The notes below the pieces were generated by a model. The model had not been told where the DNA came from. It did no database searches and worked only from the letters and a program-made list of their open reading frames with translations. A stretch of DNA of 64,000 nt from Mycteria americana (taxonomy: Eukaryota; Chordata; Aves; Ciconiiformes; Ciconiidae): assembly GCF_035582795.1 (NCBI RefSeq), contig NC_134370.1, positions 55,911,501 through 55,975,500 on the forward strand, in the 5' to 3' direction. Positions 45,501 to 58,058 of the stretch are shown piece by piece; position 1 is the first letter of the stretch, and the number at the start of each line of letters is the position of its first letter. A program made the position numbers and the translations under genes.

Positions 45501-47563
45501 GCTGTCCAGTGAAATGTAGATTTTAGACACTCGATGATAATAGTTATATTTCCTTGTTTGTAATATGGAGTCTTAGATTTAAGCAAATTTCTGGTAAGAG
45601 TTGATATAGTGCTGGCTTTTTTTCTGGTTTTGTATCCAATATATGCTTGTATTGTTTTTCAGATACTTTTAACCTTTATTTCCTCATAAACATAGTTATT
45701 TACAGTTTACATACCTTTAGCTAAAGATGTGTCATGCATTAAAATGAAAACATACATCTCCTTTTTGAAGGTAATTAAATTTAATTTTCCGCCTCCCCAG
45801 ATTAAAGAAGAGCAAAGAGTTGCAGAAGGCAGAAGACATCAAAGAAGTCAAACAGAATATCCACCTTCTTCGTGCTCCACATGCAGGTACGAACTTGCTT
45901 TACCTGGTTTGCTTAGGTTGACTTGTGTATACAATTTTATGATGAATATTGATTTTTTTTGGTATGACTAATTCTACAGATCGATAATCCTGTGCATTTT
46001 TCTTACAATTAATTTCTCTATTGAATATGGAGAATAGCTCTCACCATTAAATGTAAGCAGTATCTTTGTTCTGAATCAAACATACCTTTTTATTTATCTA
46101 GTCCTTCATTCATCTTTTCTTTTCTTTCTTTGAGTATTTTAAACTGCACTCAATACCAGGTACTCTATGAACTGCATGTTTGTTAACCAATACTTTTATC
46201 TAAGTCTTCCCTTTGAATTGATTATTTGAACTCAACAGACTATACCACTGATTGATATAAAATACAGTAGTTAAACTCTGCTTTTTAATTTGTTAGCTAA
46301 TTGTGAGAGTAGGCTTTTTGGTAGTTCACTCTGTTTTCATTATACAGTAGTTTGATTATACACTGTTTCTTCAGTGTAAGACTAACATTTTTTAAAATAT
46401 CATGGTAATTTTAAAAATTTTCACTAAAATCTATGCCTAGTTCAGATACAATAATGTATATTCTTTGTTAGTGAACTGAATTTTTCAGTTGGAGAAACCT
46501 GTTTCTCCTAAATAATTTTCTGGTTTCTAAATTATTACAAGTACTAGCTCGTGTTAGATGATGTTGATAAAAATGGATTGTAAAGATGATTTATTTTTAA
46601 AAATACCGTTAATGGAATAGAGTAATGGCGAGAAGTTAAAAATGTTTCAATTAGTTATTGTTTTATAAAAATTACCAGTGATTTTGTCTCCGTAGGTAGG
46701 CGTGATGTATTATTAGTGGTTAACTAGAAGTCTGTTCTGTGTTTTTTCTTCCAGTTCGCATTAACTGTAGTCTAAGATTGTATACATGTGAAACAAGGTT
46801 TTGTCAGGATATATTTAAATTTTGGTTTAATCTCTCCATTGTTTTTTGAGGGGAGAAAAAGAAAAAAGATGTGAATTCAAAAGAATAAACCTGAGTATTT
46901 ATTTCTTTTGTTTGGCTTTATTTATGGTAAATGAATGATGCACAATAGCATGTAGTACATCTGTTTGTCAAACAACAGCTACCTTTTCAGTGTTGGGCCT
47001 TAAAGAGAGCAGAATCAAATGTCAATTCTGGATTTTTTTTTTTCTTTTTGGTAGTATTATTGAGAGTTAACACTATTGCCATCCAACACAGCATTCAGGA
47101 GGGCTTAAATCTTTGTATAAAAACTAATGTGTGAAGGCCATTGATCTGTTGAAAGTAATGCATTTTTATAGTCCTTTGAAAGGTTCTGCTAGGTATTGCC
47201 AGCTATATCAAAATTCATCATACTAGACGAAAACGTAAGTTTGACTGCATTTCAGGTTTTGCATAAAAACAGCATCACCTTTTCTGTTAAAACAATTCTT
47301 CCGTAGTTTTAGGTGGTGATGGAGGTTAGCAATAAATACTTGTAAGCTTGATGTGTTTACTCCTAAATAACTCTTTAAGAAATATATTTAGACTGTTTCA
47401 CCTAGAATAGACACATACATTGTTCAAAGAAGAACAGTTATTTGGGTTTAGAGAGACATCTTGAATTTAATTTTTTCTTTGCTTTGAAGGCACACCAAAA
47501 CAGCTGGAGGACAAAATGGTGCAGAAGCTACAAGAGGATGTGGCTATGGAAGAAGACTCTTAA
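39431..47563 (+). CDS. RSL24D1: RSL24D1, ribosomal L24 domain-containing 60S biogenesis factor (6 exons)
   Basis: Joining 39431-39511, 41904-42017, 44448-44520, 45257-45320, 45801-45886 and 47490-47563 gives 492 nt and 163 aa, the human length. RSL24D1 is the orthologue of yeast Rlp24. It occupies the L24e site on nucleolar pre-60S particles and is later replaced by RPL24 in the cytoplasm after AAA-ATPase action (Drg1 in yeast). The L24e zinc ribbon is visible: Cys6, Cys9, Cys32 and Cys36, split between exons 1 and 2. A Lys/Arg-rich segment (about residues 33-63) fits rRNA contact and nucleolar targeting, and the C-terminal half is helical and charged, ending in an acidic tail. RPL24 is excluded because the sequence past residue 60 follows RSL24D1. 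Introns are 2392, 2430, 736, 480 and 1603 bp, all GT-AG. The ATG has G at -3. Confidence 0.97.
39564..39589. repeat. GGGCCC self-complementary repeat in RSL24D1 intron 1
   Basis: Four consecutive GGGCCC-type units form a perfectly self-complementary GC block about 50 bp past the exon 1 donor. It can pair with itself on either strand and may be hard to sequence accurately, so the copy number should be treated with caution. Confidence 0.7.
40640..40655 (+). repeat. Poly-A tract (16 A) in RSL24D1 intron 1
   Basis: An uninterrupted adenine run after TTATTTTT. No retroposon body was recognised beside it. Confidence 0.85.
41904..42017 (+). CDS. RSL24D1: RSL24D1 exon 2
   Basis: Thirty-eight codons, phase 0 at both ends, between the pyrimidine-rich CTTCTTTAAG acceptor and a GTAAGA donor. 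It codes residues 28-65 with the second zinc-ligand pair (Cys32, Cys36) and the basic stretch ending at Leu-Thr-Val. Recalled differences from human are conservative: Ile for Val28, Arg for Lys38 and Met for Val49. Confidence 0.95.
43874..43890 (+). repeat. G-quadruplex-type run in RSL24D1 intron 2
   Basis: Seven G, T, four G, T, four G on the transcribed sense strand. The long first run supplies two tracts, giving four G-tracts with single-base loops, the most stable G4 arrangement. It lies about 560 bp before the exon 3 acceptor. Confidence 0.65.
44448..44520 (+). CDS. RSL24D1: RSL24D1 exon 3
   Basis: Seventy-three bases between acceptor TTCTTAACGCAG and donor GTGAGT. It codes residues 66-89 plus the first base of residue 90, containing the [10 protein letters not shown] segment and a YQRELWNKT stretch typical of the family. 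Confidence 0.95.
45257..45320 (+). CDS. RSL24D1: RSL24D1 exon 4
   Basis: Sixty-four bases between acceptor TTATTTCAG and donor GTGAGG. It codes the start of the long charged helix ([14 protein letters not shown]) and ends within an Arg codon (AG|A). Confidence 0.95.
45469..45494 (+). repeat. 10-bp direct repeat in RSL24D1 intron 4
   Basis: CTACTACGCT is present at 45469-45478 and again at 45485-45494, a 16-bp period. It is a small local duplication with no splice-signal role evident. Confidence 0.6.
45801..45886 (+). CDS. RSL24D1: RSL24D1 exon 5
   Basis: Eighty-six bases between acceptor CGCCTCCCCAG and donor GTACGA. It codes a Lys/Glu-rich helix and the [10 protein letters not shown] segment, and ends after the first base of a Gly codon. 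Confidence 0.95.
47490..47563 (+). CDS. RSL24D1: RSL24D1 exon 6 and stop codon
   Basis: The acceptor TTTGCTTTGAAG is followed by 74 coding bases to TAA at 47561-47563. It codes a helix ([12 protein letters not shown]) and the acidic C-terminus EDVAMEEDS. The tail is the least conserved part compared with human. Confidence 0.94.
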
Positions 47564-47905
47564 AATGCTTTTATTTTCTATTTATATCTCTTCGGCAGTT
47601 AACAAACAGTTCCTTATTGCCTCACCAGACATCATTCAGAACTGTGCTTACAGTTGAAGAAAAATACATTTTAATGAATAGTGGTCATTTACAATTTGAA
47701 TGATTTTTTTTGTTTTATAAAAAATAATAAGATGGATACTGGTTTGGGCAGTACTTACAATTATGTAATCTGAGAAAACCTTGTCGGCAGGATGGGAGAA
47801 TAAGGCATATTGTTTGAGATACTATGTGCTCCTTGGGAAGTTATGCTTTCTTTCTGGGTAATTTTTCCCTGATAATTCAAGGAATAAAAGATGTTGGCCC
47901 TGAGC
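47564..47905 (+). other. RSL24D1: RSL24D1 3' UTR (inferred)
   Basis: A short AT-rich trailer runs from the stop codon to shortly after the first poly-A signal at 47883-47888. A longer form using the AATAAA at 48408-48413 is possible. Confidence 0.6.
47883..47888 (+). terminator. RSL24D1: Poly-A signal AATAAA of RSL24D1
   Basis: AATAAA lies 320 bases after the stop and is followed by a T/GT-rich region (TTTTGTCTGTTATTCTTTTG) suited to 3' processing. A second AATAAA at 48408-48413 is the alternative. Confidence 0.65.
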
Positions 47906-50900
47906 TTTTCTTATTTTGTCTGTTATTCTTTTGTAGTGATAAAAGCAGATAAAAATTTATTGTAATGGTTACAGAGTGGGGGAGGATATATTATTTTCCA
48001 TCAGTCCAGTGCAGTCCAGACTTATTTTCACTCTCGTCATTGGGAAAATTTTTCAGTTTGTTATGAAAGCATATAGTGTTTGTTTTATCTCCTTATTAAA
48101 GTCTGCTTCCTCAGGATTACATTGCAGTCGAAACCTAAGCCTGGCAAAGTTAACATTGATGTAGGACTTAACTGCTCTTTGGAAAATAGTAATGGTGATA
48201 GCATCCAGTCTGAAGTTGGACCTGCCATCCTCCTGACATACCGAAATTCCAATCTGACATGTAATCAGGCTGATTGAGATGCTCAGTAAATCACACTTTT
48301 GACTGTTTTTACCTAACACCTGAGATTATTTTGATAGAAAGGTCATGTTAAAGTGTAGGTATTTTGCATATTGTGGTGGTATTTTTTCAGTGTGTCATTG
48401 GTACTGAAATAAATACTCTGCTTTTTTAAACTGTCAGCAGTTTATCTACAACAGTGTGATCAGAGAAGTCTTTCAAAGCCATTTAAAATAGTATTTACTT
48501 TCTTGTCAGTGCTAGTTATCCTGAAAACTAGTAGTTTGTAATTCTGTTCCAAACTTGAATATGTGCTATATCAAGCGCAGGAAAACTTCCTCGTACCTAC
48601 CACTTACATGTGTATTGTGTAGTTCAGAAGAGTCATATTTGAACATATGAAAAGGGGCGATGGGGAGTGTCTGAAATAAACAGGCATTGTACTCAGTTTT
48701 TCATCTCTTGATTTATGAATTATGTTTCGATATTTAGAAAACTTTGATGTATTTTAGTGAGATAAAAACAACAATTCTAGTAATAAAAATATGCAACTCC
48801 TTCCTATTTTTATGAAATTAAAATTTTGCTATAACTTAAGATTTGCTGATAAGGTGATAGCTGATAAGTATTTTAGATGTACAATATTAGTATTTCCCCT
48901 GTAAACTGTAATATAAATAACATCTCAAAAGCGTATGGTAAGTTGGCCAGAAAACACATGTCAATGGGGTGAAATCACAAATCACCAAGATGCTACAGTA
49001 TAATCCTTGGACATAGTGAAGGGAAACCTTCACAGAATGTTAATTAGTATGTTTACGTGTGACTGTACAAGTTAACTCAATATTTCAGCTTGGGAAATGT
49101 GTGTTTTGCATGGCTTTTACCATAGTATTTGATGTCCTTAATCCTTGGAGTGGGATACTTTATCTAAAAATCTTATTACAGATTTTTTTTTTTTAACTGA
49201 GTTTTAAAGGTGGGATGTTCAGTGAGTGCCAAGTTTCAATTTTCTCCAAAACTAGTAAAGTAAATCCATGCAAAGCAGAGAAAGGCGATGAATCCCATGG
49301 GATTTTATGTAGTGTTTATATACAATCTTTTACTTCATGAGTTTGTTTAGCATTAAATAACTTGTATTACATAATACCTGTAGTTTTTCTGTCCACATAT
49401 CTTTAAATGAACTGCAATACTTAACTTGTTTGTGTGCTCTATAAAACTCTCTGTGGGATTGTTAACCCTTTCCTGTGAAGGTCTCTAAGTGAAGTAGTCA
49501 TTGTGCAGCAGCTGAGGAGAACCGTGTGGGGAGTACACTACAACCATAAATCCTAAACATCCTGCCGGTTGTATGAGTTGCTTAACCTGGGTACCTCATT
49601 ACAGCCTGTGTAATAGTATATTACATATTGCAAGCAAGGGCTTTGAAAGTTATACTGAAGTTGTCCATCATTGTGCGGGTGTGCTATTTCCCTGAGAAGC
49701 AGAGGCTTGTAGTCTGCTGTGTATACTTTGTGAGTATGTAGGAGGTAGTTGAGTTTAAAAATCTGTCACGAGTAACATGCTTATAGCACCTGTTCTGAAA
49801 ATGCCCTTGTGATTTCTTTATTTTATTTTATTTTTTAATTTAATTGCTATGATGTCCTGTTTTCTTGTCTGTGTCAGCTGGAGCAGGATGCTGCTGAGAC
49901 AGCACATGGTGAGGGGGGAACAACTGCAGCTGAAGAACAACATGGGGCTGGTGATTCCCGGTCCTGCAAATCTCTGCATAACCCACTGCATGCAGAGACC
50001 TTCCCGAGGAGCTGCTGAGCTGTGGAGGAGTGGTGGTTTTTCTTTTCCTTTCTTTTAGGGTGCTGGCTGTCAAACCACATTTCTAATAGGAATTGTTCTT
50101 ATTCAAAGACATTTTGGTGAAGAGCTGTTACTTTCTTTGCTTGCTTAGGATGAAAATTTTCAACTAAGCCAAAGCTGACTGAAAATTCCTTTAGATTTTT
50201 TATTTTGTTTACCAGACTTGGAGAGAAAATGTCCAACTGAGCAGTATTCTGGTGGTCATGGAGAAATACTGCCAAATATCAGGAAGTAAATGCATTCCTC
50301 TTGCCACTTGAACAGCTCTAGCTCAGACACTGGCTTGTGGAGGGGCGCGGTGACGTGCAAACAGGGAGCCCTCGTTCACGTCCTGCCTGTGGGGCTGAGC
50401 AATGCCCAGTCCTTTGGGGAGGCAGGACCTGCCTCAGTTCCCCCAATAGCAAGTTGGAGAGACGGTATTTTATGAGCAGCGTATCGTTACTCATTAGAGA
50501 TCTCTGTTTTAGTGTCATATGTCCAAATCACTTATCCTGTCTGTGTTGAGATCTAGTAGGAGCGGAGCACAAGGTGCTGTGAGTACAGTCTGTTACAAGA
50601 CAGATGATGATGTGTCCATTTAATTCAGTATTTAATCAGAAAAATAATTTATTCATTCCAGTGCTTAATTCCAGTATACAGTCTGTCTTGCTTGGCATTT
50701 ACTAGGTCCAACAAACTCTTGCCGCTTTGTGTTTGTACTTGATGCCATTGGGAGCCTTTCTTCAAAAAAAGTATGATGGGCTTGATCAGAATGAATGTGA
50801 TACTCTGTTTTTAAGAAATGCTTTTTAGTTTCAGTTGCCGTCATCTTTTCTTACAAAACAAAAACAGATGTGTGTTTTTCTTTTTTTACAGACTAACTGT

Positions 50901-51359
50901 GCAAAAGGTGGAAATGTGGATTTTAATGGTGATTTATGAAGTGACTTTTTCTCATATTTCCCCTTTTCCTTTTTAATCCATCACTTTAATGATGTCAAGT
51001 TAAACACTGGCTTTGTTTTCAGGAGGAGGTTAACCTTGTGTTAGCACATTTTGGCTACTGCCTCGCCTCCTCATGCTGCAGAGCCCTGAGCAGGCCTGCG
51101 GCCCCCACGGGGTTTACAGGACTGCTCTGAGGCCCCAGAGATGCCTTTTAGGTCTTTTCTCAGGTTTCATTCTTTTTCGGTATGTGATTGTCATCGTAAC
51201 TATCCAAAGTGCCACTGCTCAGGGGTGCTGTGTGGGGAACCATTTTTGTCATGCCTGGGAAGCCTGTGGCCCATGCTCAATGATGCCAGCTTAGAAATAA
51301 CATTTGCTTTAGGTTTGGTGGGATGCTAAGTTAGTAAGGGAGGGAAAGAAGTGTTTGTT

Positions 51360-51560
51360 TCCATGTATTGAGCTGTGAATCACACACGGATCTATCGCCA
51401 AAGGTGGAGGAGCAGCAACGCGGTGGCAGCACCAAGTGAGCTGCCGGGCAGGCAGCGGCCGGGGCAGGGCGTCTTCCTGAGGTAAAAAAGCCCCCGAGGC
51501 CACCCCGAAAGAGCTGCTGTGCCCCACGGAGAGCTTGGGTGTCCTCTGTGGGCCTGCGCT
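51360..51560. other. GC-rich patch with clustered CpG in intergenic DNA
   Basis: CpG and GC content rise locally (GCAACGCGGTGG, CAGGCAGCGGCCGGGG) against an AT-rich background. It is too short to call a CpG island with confidence and no spliced exon was recognised. An orphan regulatory patch or unannotated exon is possible. Confidence 0.3.
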
Positions 51561-54500
51561 TTTGCTGAGGTAATTTCCATGCTTTCATGTGAAGTAAGAC
51601 CTGGAGATACTTCTTTTTGCCTTTGGGTTGGCTTTGCAATCCATTGCTTGTTTCTTCAGCTGTGGAGTCTCTTGTTTTCTTGCGAAATTTTGATCCTGGG
51701 AGGAAGACTGAAAAAATGAAGTGGGTGGTTTTTTTGTTTTGCTTGTTTTGTTTTTAAGAAAAAAAGCAAAAACATTCTCAGGCTTCCCTTTCAGTCTTTC
51801 CTCTGCAAGTGCTGACAAATACAGTGTGGAAAAAGTGAAAATTACTGCTTTCTGTATAATTGAATTGTGCTGAACTGGTGCATGTTTTCTTCACGGGAAA
51901 TTGGGCCTTCCCATTTTTGAAAGATGTGACTTTTTAGTACTTGGCAAGGGAAAAATCTTTGAGATTCTGTGGATAACAGTAATTCTGCAAACTAGCCGAG
52001 AAACAAAAGGTATTAGATACAGTAAACGCATTTTGGAAATAAGATTTTTTTTTTTTCCCCTGTAACTCTACTGTAAACGCTTACAGCTTAAAAGGTTTGT
52101 TCAACCTTTTTTTCTAACCTCCCAAATATTAGATTTGGTTGGATGCCTTTTAAATATTGAAAAACAGTTCCTGAGAGAAACTTGATGGAGACTGGAAACC
52201 TTTCGTTTGCAGGAAAACGTTGGCATGTGTTGTAATTTACGTAGCTAACTGACTTGAGACGTTCTTACTCTTAGAGTAACAGCATGATGGAGCCCAGAAC
52301 ACGTACAAGATCTGCCCTTTTGCGACACAAAGAAACATAAATGAGTTCAATATGTTGATATGGTCATATGTGTCAATGGCTGGAAAAGCAATATAGACAG
52401 CTGCTAATAGGTCCAAAGGCTTCTCTCCCAGGAGATGATATTTCAACCTCCAGGCTGTTCAATTCCTCAATTACTGTTCTGGCCTCAAAAATTCAATCTC
52501 CTTCACCAGCCTAACTTATTTATGGGCTGCACTGAACTGCGACCAGGGAGAGCAGAAAGCAGAAATAAATCAACCACTGATAAAATTGTTTAAGTCTGCT
52601 GCTTGTCTGTCTGTCTATTTTTAGATCTCAATTTAAAAAGGCCTTATGCAGAGAAATGCCTAGGATTTTTTTTTATTGGTATCAGTAATAATTAGTCTTT
52701 GGTGTTGTTTGCCAAATACATGGAAGTTTTTTTCCTAATTGTGACCTAATTGATCTGATTATAGCCATAGTGTTTTGAACAAGCAGCTTTACTTGAGACC
52801 GGGTAGGAACAGGGGGAGAAATAAGGATTTGTGGGGATAGCTGAGTTGGAAGACATTCTTTGCTGGTTTTGGCTGTTTGGTTTTGTTGTTGTTTCCACCC
52901 CCCACCCACCTCCCTTAGGTTTTTCATATTATATTTAGTTTGGTAAAGTCACTCTTGTTTCTTAAACTGCTGTTGCTTCACCTTTAAAAAGTACTCGGAG
53001 AACATTTTATCTTACACATATATATATGGCAGTAAAGGTATGTACTGAGTAAAGGGGGATATCAGCTCTAGCTCTACAAGCAGCATGATTTATTAATGAC
53101 ATTGTTTCAGTACAGGGAACTGACTCCTGAATGGAAACAGATGTGTTATTTATAAGGCAATAATATTGTGCATCCACAGCTTACCACCTGGAATCAAGGC
53201 AGGGCTCTCTGCATAATTGAAGTTCTTGTTTACAGTTACATAAGCTCTTTTTTGTAAAGCTCCACTGTGCACTAAACTTGCTGATTAAGAGAATTGCTTT
53301 GGTAATCCACTTTGACTGAAGTGATTCCTGAGCGGAGAATTTGAGAGATTTCTTAGTACTTGACAAAATAAAAAGCTGTCAGAAGTTCTCTCTTGTGTTG
53401 AAGCTAGCATTGGTTACAGTATCTCTGTTTATGCAAGGTTTTGCCAAAGGTAACCTGTTCGTTCTTTAGCCTCACTGCAGAAATTGAGTGTCAAAAGCAG
53501 TACTGGGTAAGGTGAGTAGTGGAAAGACCAAACCGTTTTCTCTCGTACAGCAACCATTGCCTGCCATTCACTGCATTGAGCAAGTTCAGATTGTACTTCA
53601 AATCCCCATGTACTCGGGCTTTACATACTCCCTGACACAGAACTCGGGGACAGAGTAGTACAGGCCATACAGGTTTAGCTTGGTTCATAAGGGTGGCAGG
53701 CCTGAACCCAGCAGTCTTCAGACCAGCTGTGAAGACAGCTTTTTCTTCTAACAAGCCTAACAAAGTGATGGTGGGTTTGGAAGTCAGAAAGAACCAGCCA
53801 GGTTGGCACCCTGGGCTGCTCCTGCCTTCTCTGTTTGGTTAGTTGTGCCTGGGTACAGATGGAAAGTCATTCAGGGTTAGTTTGATTAGCTCTACCCAGC
53901 TTGTGAATAATCTCTGGGGAAAATCTTTCCTTTGAAATAGAAGATACAGATATCATAATGCGATCCTAATTCATGTGTGATATTTAGAAAGAAATAGTAT
54001 TTATCCTTGAGCTAGGAATAAATTTAGAATTATCTATGCACAAAGCACACTCTAATCCACATTTCTTTAGGGCATGGCCTTGCTACTGCTTGGGGTGCCT
54101 CATATAGAGGATCCCCAGGATATCTGGGGAATACTGTGATGCTGCTTTTGAAGAATTTGTGCTTTTTCTCCATAGATGTCTACCTCCATGTCTGGTGTTG
54201 ACTTGGGAGGAGATTGTGTGCCAGTTTTTGTCACTGGCACTGTCAGAAAGCTGTGATACAAAGGTGACAGGAAGCATTCTTCACTTTTCACAGCTGATGT
54301 AGATTCATTTGTTTTGACAGGGAAGGAGATGGCTCTCTGAAAATTGCTTTTACTGGCTGTTGAAGGCTTTCTACAGCAGATATATAGAATTCAGGTTCTG
54401 CTTAAAAACACATGGCTGTGAGCACAGGAGGCATTCTTAGGACAAACTAAAGGTGCTTGAGCAGGGTAAGAACCTGTAGGCCTGTAATAACAAATTTATC

Positions 54501-54874
54501 CACTTCCTCTCTTGATAGAAAAATAATGTCTGCAGGCAGCAATATTGCAAGCTTTTCCAGTGAGCATCGTGGTCTGCACTTCACTCAGTTCAATTTATTT
54601 TCTTATTGTATCATATGCAATGATCTACACAAACCTGCTCATATGGTAAATGGTACTCTCCCTATTTTCTAAGGAGATGGCAACTTTTGCTGAACTACTT
54701 CTCCCAGACTGTAGTATTTTTGCCAGTCACTTAAATATCTGCCTTAATTACATGAGTTTCATCTGTTTGTCCAAAATTTGTTAATAGTTTTTCACTTTTT
54801 GTGACAATCATGTTGAGTCCAATTTTGGAAACCTTTAAAGCCTTCAGACTGAAAATAGAGGAACTTGCATGCTG

Positions 54875-55490
54875 GTTCATATCTGAAGTCCATTTAGCCT
54901 AGTACTGCCAACAGTGGCCAGTATGACAGATCCTTTCAGAGAAGCATAACAAAGCATGCATCCATGTGACCTTTTCCATGGTTTATCTTCCCAAACTCAA
55001 ACAGTCAGTAATTTAGGGATTTCTTTGGAAATTGCTGGTGAACCAGTCTTCTATGACTGTATCTAACCTAATCTTGAACCCCTCTATACTTTTATTTCTC
55101 AAATGTAATGGGGTGATGGGATACTCCTGTTTAATTGCTTATTGTGAGGAAGAACTTATTTGTGATTCGGGTTTGATACCATTGGGTTTTCTGTAGTTCT
55201 GGTATTGCAAGAAGCTGAATAATCGTTCTCTTGTCACCCTCTCTGCAGTGTTTGCAGTGTTGTGGACCTCCAGTTACCTATTTTTTAAACTAAAGGGTCC
55301 TAATCTGTTATCCTGTTCTGTAGGAAGGCATATTCCTCTCAGCATCTTTGCTCTTTCTTACATCTACCCTTCTTGTCTGGTTTGTGGGATGGAATGATGA
55401 GACATTCTCGCAATATTCAGGATAGGGTTGTGCCCTGGATGTCTACATTCTTTCCACTTGTTCTTTGTTTCTTTTGTAACTAACTGTCTT
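54875..55490 (-). mobile_element. Ancient CR1/L3-like LINE fragment, antisense
   Basis: Read on the plus strand, the order of segments matches the antisense 3' part of an old amniote CR1/L3-type LINE known to me from reptile sequence: GTCCATTTAGCCTAGTACTG, then ACAGTGGCCAGTA, then TAATTTAGGGATTT, then CTATGACTGTATCTAACC, then AAAGGGTCCTAATCTGTTA, then CAATATTCAGGATAGGG. The copy is heavily diverged with no long frame. The 5' limit of the element (right side here) is uncertain and may extend to about 55600. Confidence 0.55.
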
Positions 55491-56024
55491 TTCAACTGAT
55501 ACTCCTAGCTTTTTCCTGCACGTTTTGCAGAAAGAAAATAACTTTCACTGTTCACATTTCTTTTGATTTAGAATTTGGCAGGTCATTCTCTACCTTTTCT
55601 CCTTCTAAATCTTTAGTGAACAGACAAGTCCATGGCTACCTCAATGCATCAGACATCATGGTTAGAGATTTTGCTTTTAAGAGAAGTGAGATAGACAACA
55701 TTATAAAAAAATAAACAGACACACAAAAAATAACTGCAAAGGGATTAAATTCTGTCAAAACAGATCTCAACAGATGGGCATCTGCTGCTCTTAACAAGCC
55801 AAGAATATCACCCTGAATGCTCTTTGTTTGAGGACTGTGACTTGGGAGTGGTGCTGTTGTCTTAAATGCTTGGGCATAGTTGATCATAGATGCAGGGAAG
55901 TGTTCACTGGTATGGCGTTTTTTGAATCATTTACCTTTTTAGAAGTAAATTCTGACATCCTAAATACAGTATGGCGTTTCCCTTCCAGACATTACATGCA
56001 ATAGCAGAGTGGTGAGTAGACAGC

Positions 56025-56125
56025 TACAGGTCAGCAGACCTGAATTTTATTCCTGGCTCTGCTTTCCTCAGTAATTTTATTCAAGTTGCTCAGCTTTTCT
56101 GAGTCCTGTCTAAAATGGTCTACCT
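56025..56125 (+). mobile_element. MIR-like SINE fragment
   Basis: The segments CAGACCTGAATTTTATTCCTGG, CTCTGCTTTCCTCAGTAATTTTATTCAAGTTGCTCAGCTTTTCTGAG and TGTCTAAAATGG (read as short blocks) follow the MIR order: AGACCTGGGTTC, CCTGGCTCTGCC, GGCAAGTTACT, CTCTGAGCC and CTGTAAAATGG. Similarity is partial, as expected for a repeat that predates the mammal-bird split. Confidence 0.5.
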
Positions 56126-58058
56126 GATCCCAAAGAGTACATTCCCTCTTTTCCAACTTTTCCATGCATAGTAAGGGACTGAAGTGGGACTTACCCCAAC
56201 AAATAAACTTAATTTTGTTTTAGAAGCCTACAGGACTTTTTTTTATGTCATTTCAGTTTTACTTTCCCAGCTCTGAAACAGAGTTCCTTTCATTCATCCT
56301 TTCCATCTTTTTTTTTGATAGGTTTGTGTCACTGACTGGGACCTCTAGGGCCAGGTTCAGTCATGAGACAGTTTTACTGGTTGCTGTGGAGTCAGATGGG
56401 ACTGTTAATGTGTGTGCCTGGTACAAATCAGTGTAATAGAAATCAGACATGGTGCCATTCAGTAATGGCTCTGTTGGTCTGATCCCAAACACCTGACTGG
56501 GAATAAAGAAGCTCCCATGCAAACAAGAAGTTGACTGTTGTTTTACTTGGGTGAATGTCTTGGGCGTGGGACATCTTATTTCTGCTTTTTCTGCTGAAGT
56601 TAAGTAATTGGAAATTCTAGTAGTTCTTCTATCTAGTAATGCTTTGTATTCTATATGATTTTTTCCCTTAAGCCACGTTTCAGAAACTCTCTCTGCTTAT
56701 GTAATTTGGAAATCCTAATAGACCAGCGTAAGTCTAGTAAGTGACCAAATTTAGCACTGAAATCTCTATATTTATTATCACTAGGGAGACAGGACAAAAG
56801 AGCTGAAATATTCCTAAACTATTCACTGAGAATATGGTCACATGTATTCTGTGATTCTAAGGTTGCAGATTTTATGATTTATAGCATGAAATGTAATCCA
56901 GTATTTTAAAATGTAATTTAAAACATTTTTTCCTTAGCCCTTGAGCTTATGAAGAATGTATCTCAGCCAAGTATGAGTGCCTTAAAGAAGTGATGTCTTA
57001 TTCAGTCTGCAGACAACCAAAACAGATAGATAAAAGGTGAGACAGATTTCCACTATTCTAAATGCAGTTTTATTTCTGAAACTTGGGTTGATCAAAATCA
57101 AAACTGGCAACTCTTCAGCTTGTTGATCACAGCAGCATTTGATTTCATCTCACTGTCCAAAAATCACTCTTACTACCTGACAACCCTGAAGGTTTTTAAG
57201 CTGAAGTTGTTGTTGATGATCAGAATCATTCTGGCATATTGAAAATTCAGAGAAAGGCAAATTCAGCATTCAAATAAAAAATAATGGGTTGCTATACTAA
57301 CTATATAATGTATTTTCATAGGTAATTCTTAAAATTCCTCATTTTCTCTTTAAAACGAAACAAAGAAGGCCCTGTTAATAGGTGTCAGAAAACAGTTGAA
57401 AATTATGAGGGGACAATAAAGCCCTTGCCTGAAATCAGATTTGTATGGCCTGTGTTTTAGAAACTTGATCTGCTTGAGCCATTGCAGCCTGAAGGAAACA
57501 AGTATCTTTCTTGAAAACTTGATCCCAGATAATCAGTAACCTAGGGTGTACTCCTAAGGATGCAGAAAATGCAGTCAGAAAAGCCTTCCTTTCTTGGACA
57601 TTGAAAACTTGAAATGAGTCTCAACATCCAGTTGTTAGGATTCAAAGCCCTATCCAGTCACGGAAATGTCTTTTTGCTCTTCTTACCATCTAATAAATAC
57701 AACGCTGAGGAAAGAATTTGATACAGAAACCAGAACCTGAAGAAGGTATTCAGCGTATTGTGATTTGGCTGCCTGGCAAGGATCTTGCTTTGGCAGTCCC
57801 CAGACTGATCTTGTGAAGTATTCCTGAGGGAAGGAGATTTCTTTTCAGAACTGTCCTCCTTTGGTGTTGACCATCTGTCTCTATACAGTCATTTGGGCAA
57901 AAATATAAATTACAAACAGGAAATTGCCCTATTGCCAGATTAGCTGCAGAATATGCACTGACGCTCTACTGACTCATGAAGATTTAGTGCCAGGGTTCTT
58001 TGCTAGGGATAAAACACTGTATCATATTTTCCCTTCCTGTCGGTGTTAGATTATAAAC

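Noticed and set aside
45729..45971. 80-codon plus-strand frame overlapping RSL24D1 exon 5
   Set aside because: It reads the exon in a different frame from the conserved one, and it crosses both splice sites.
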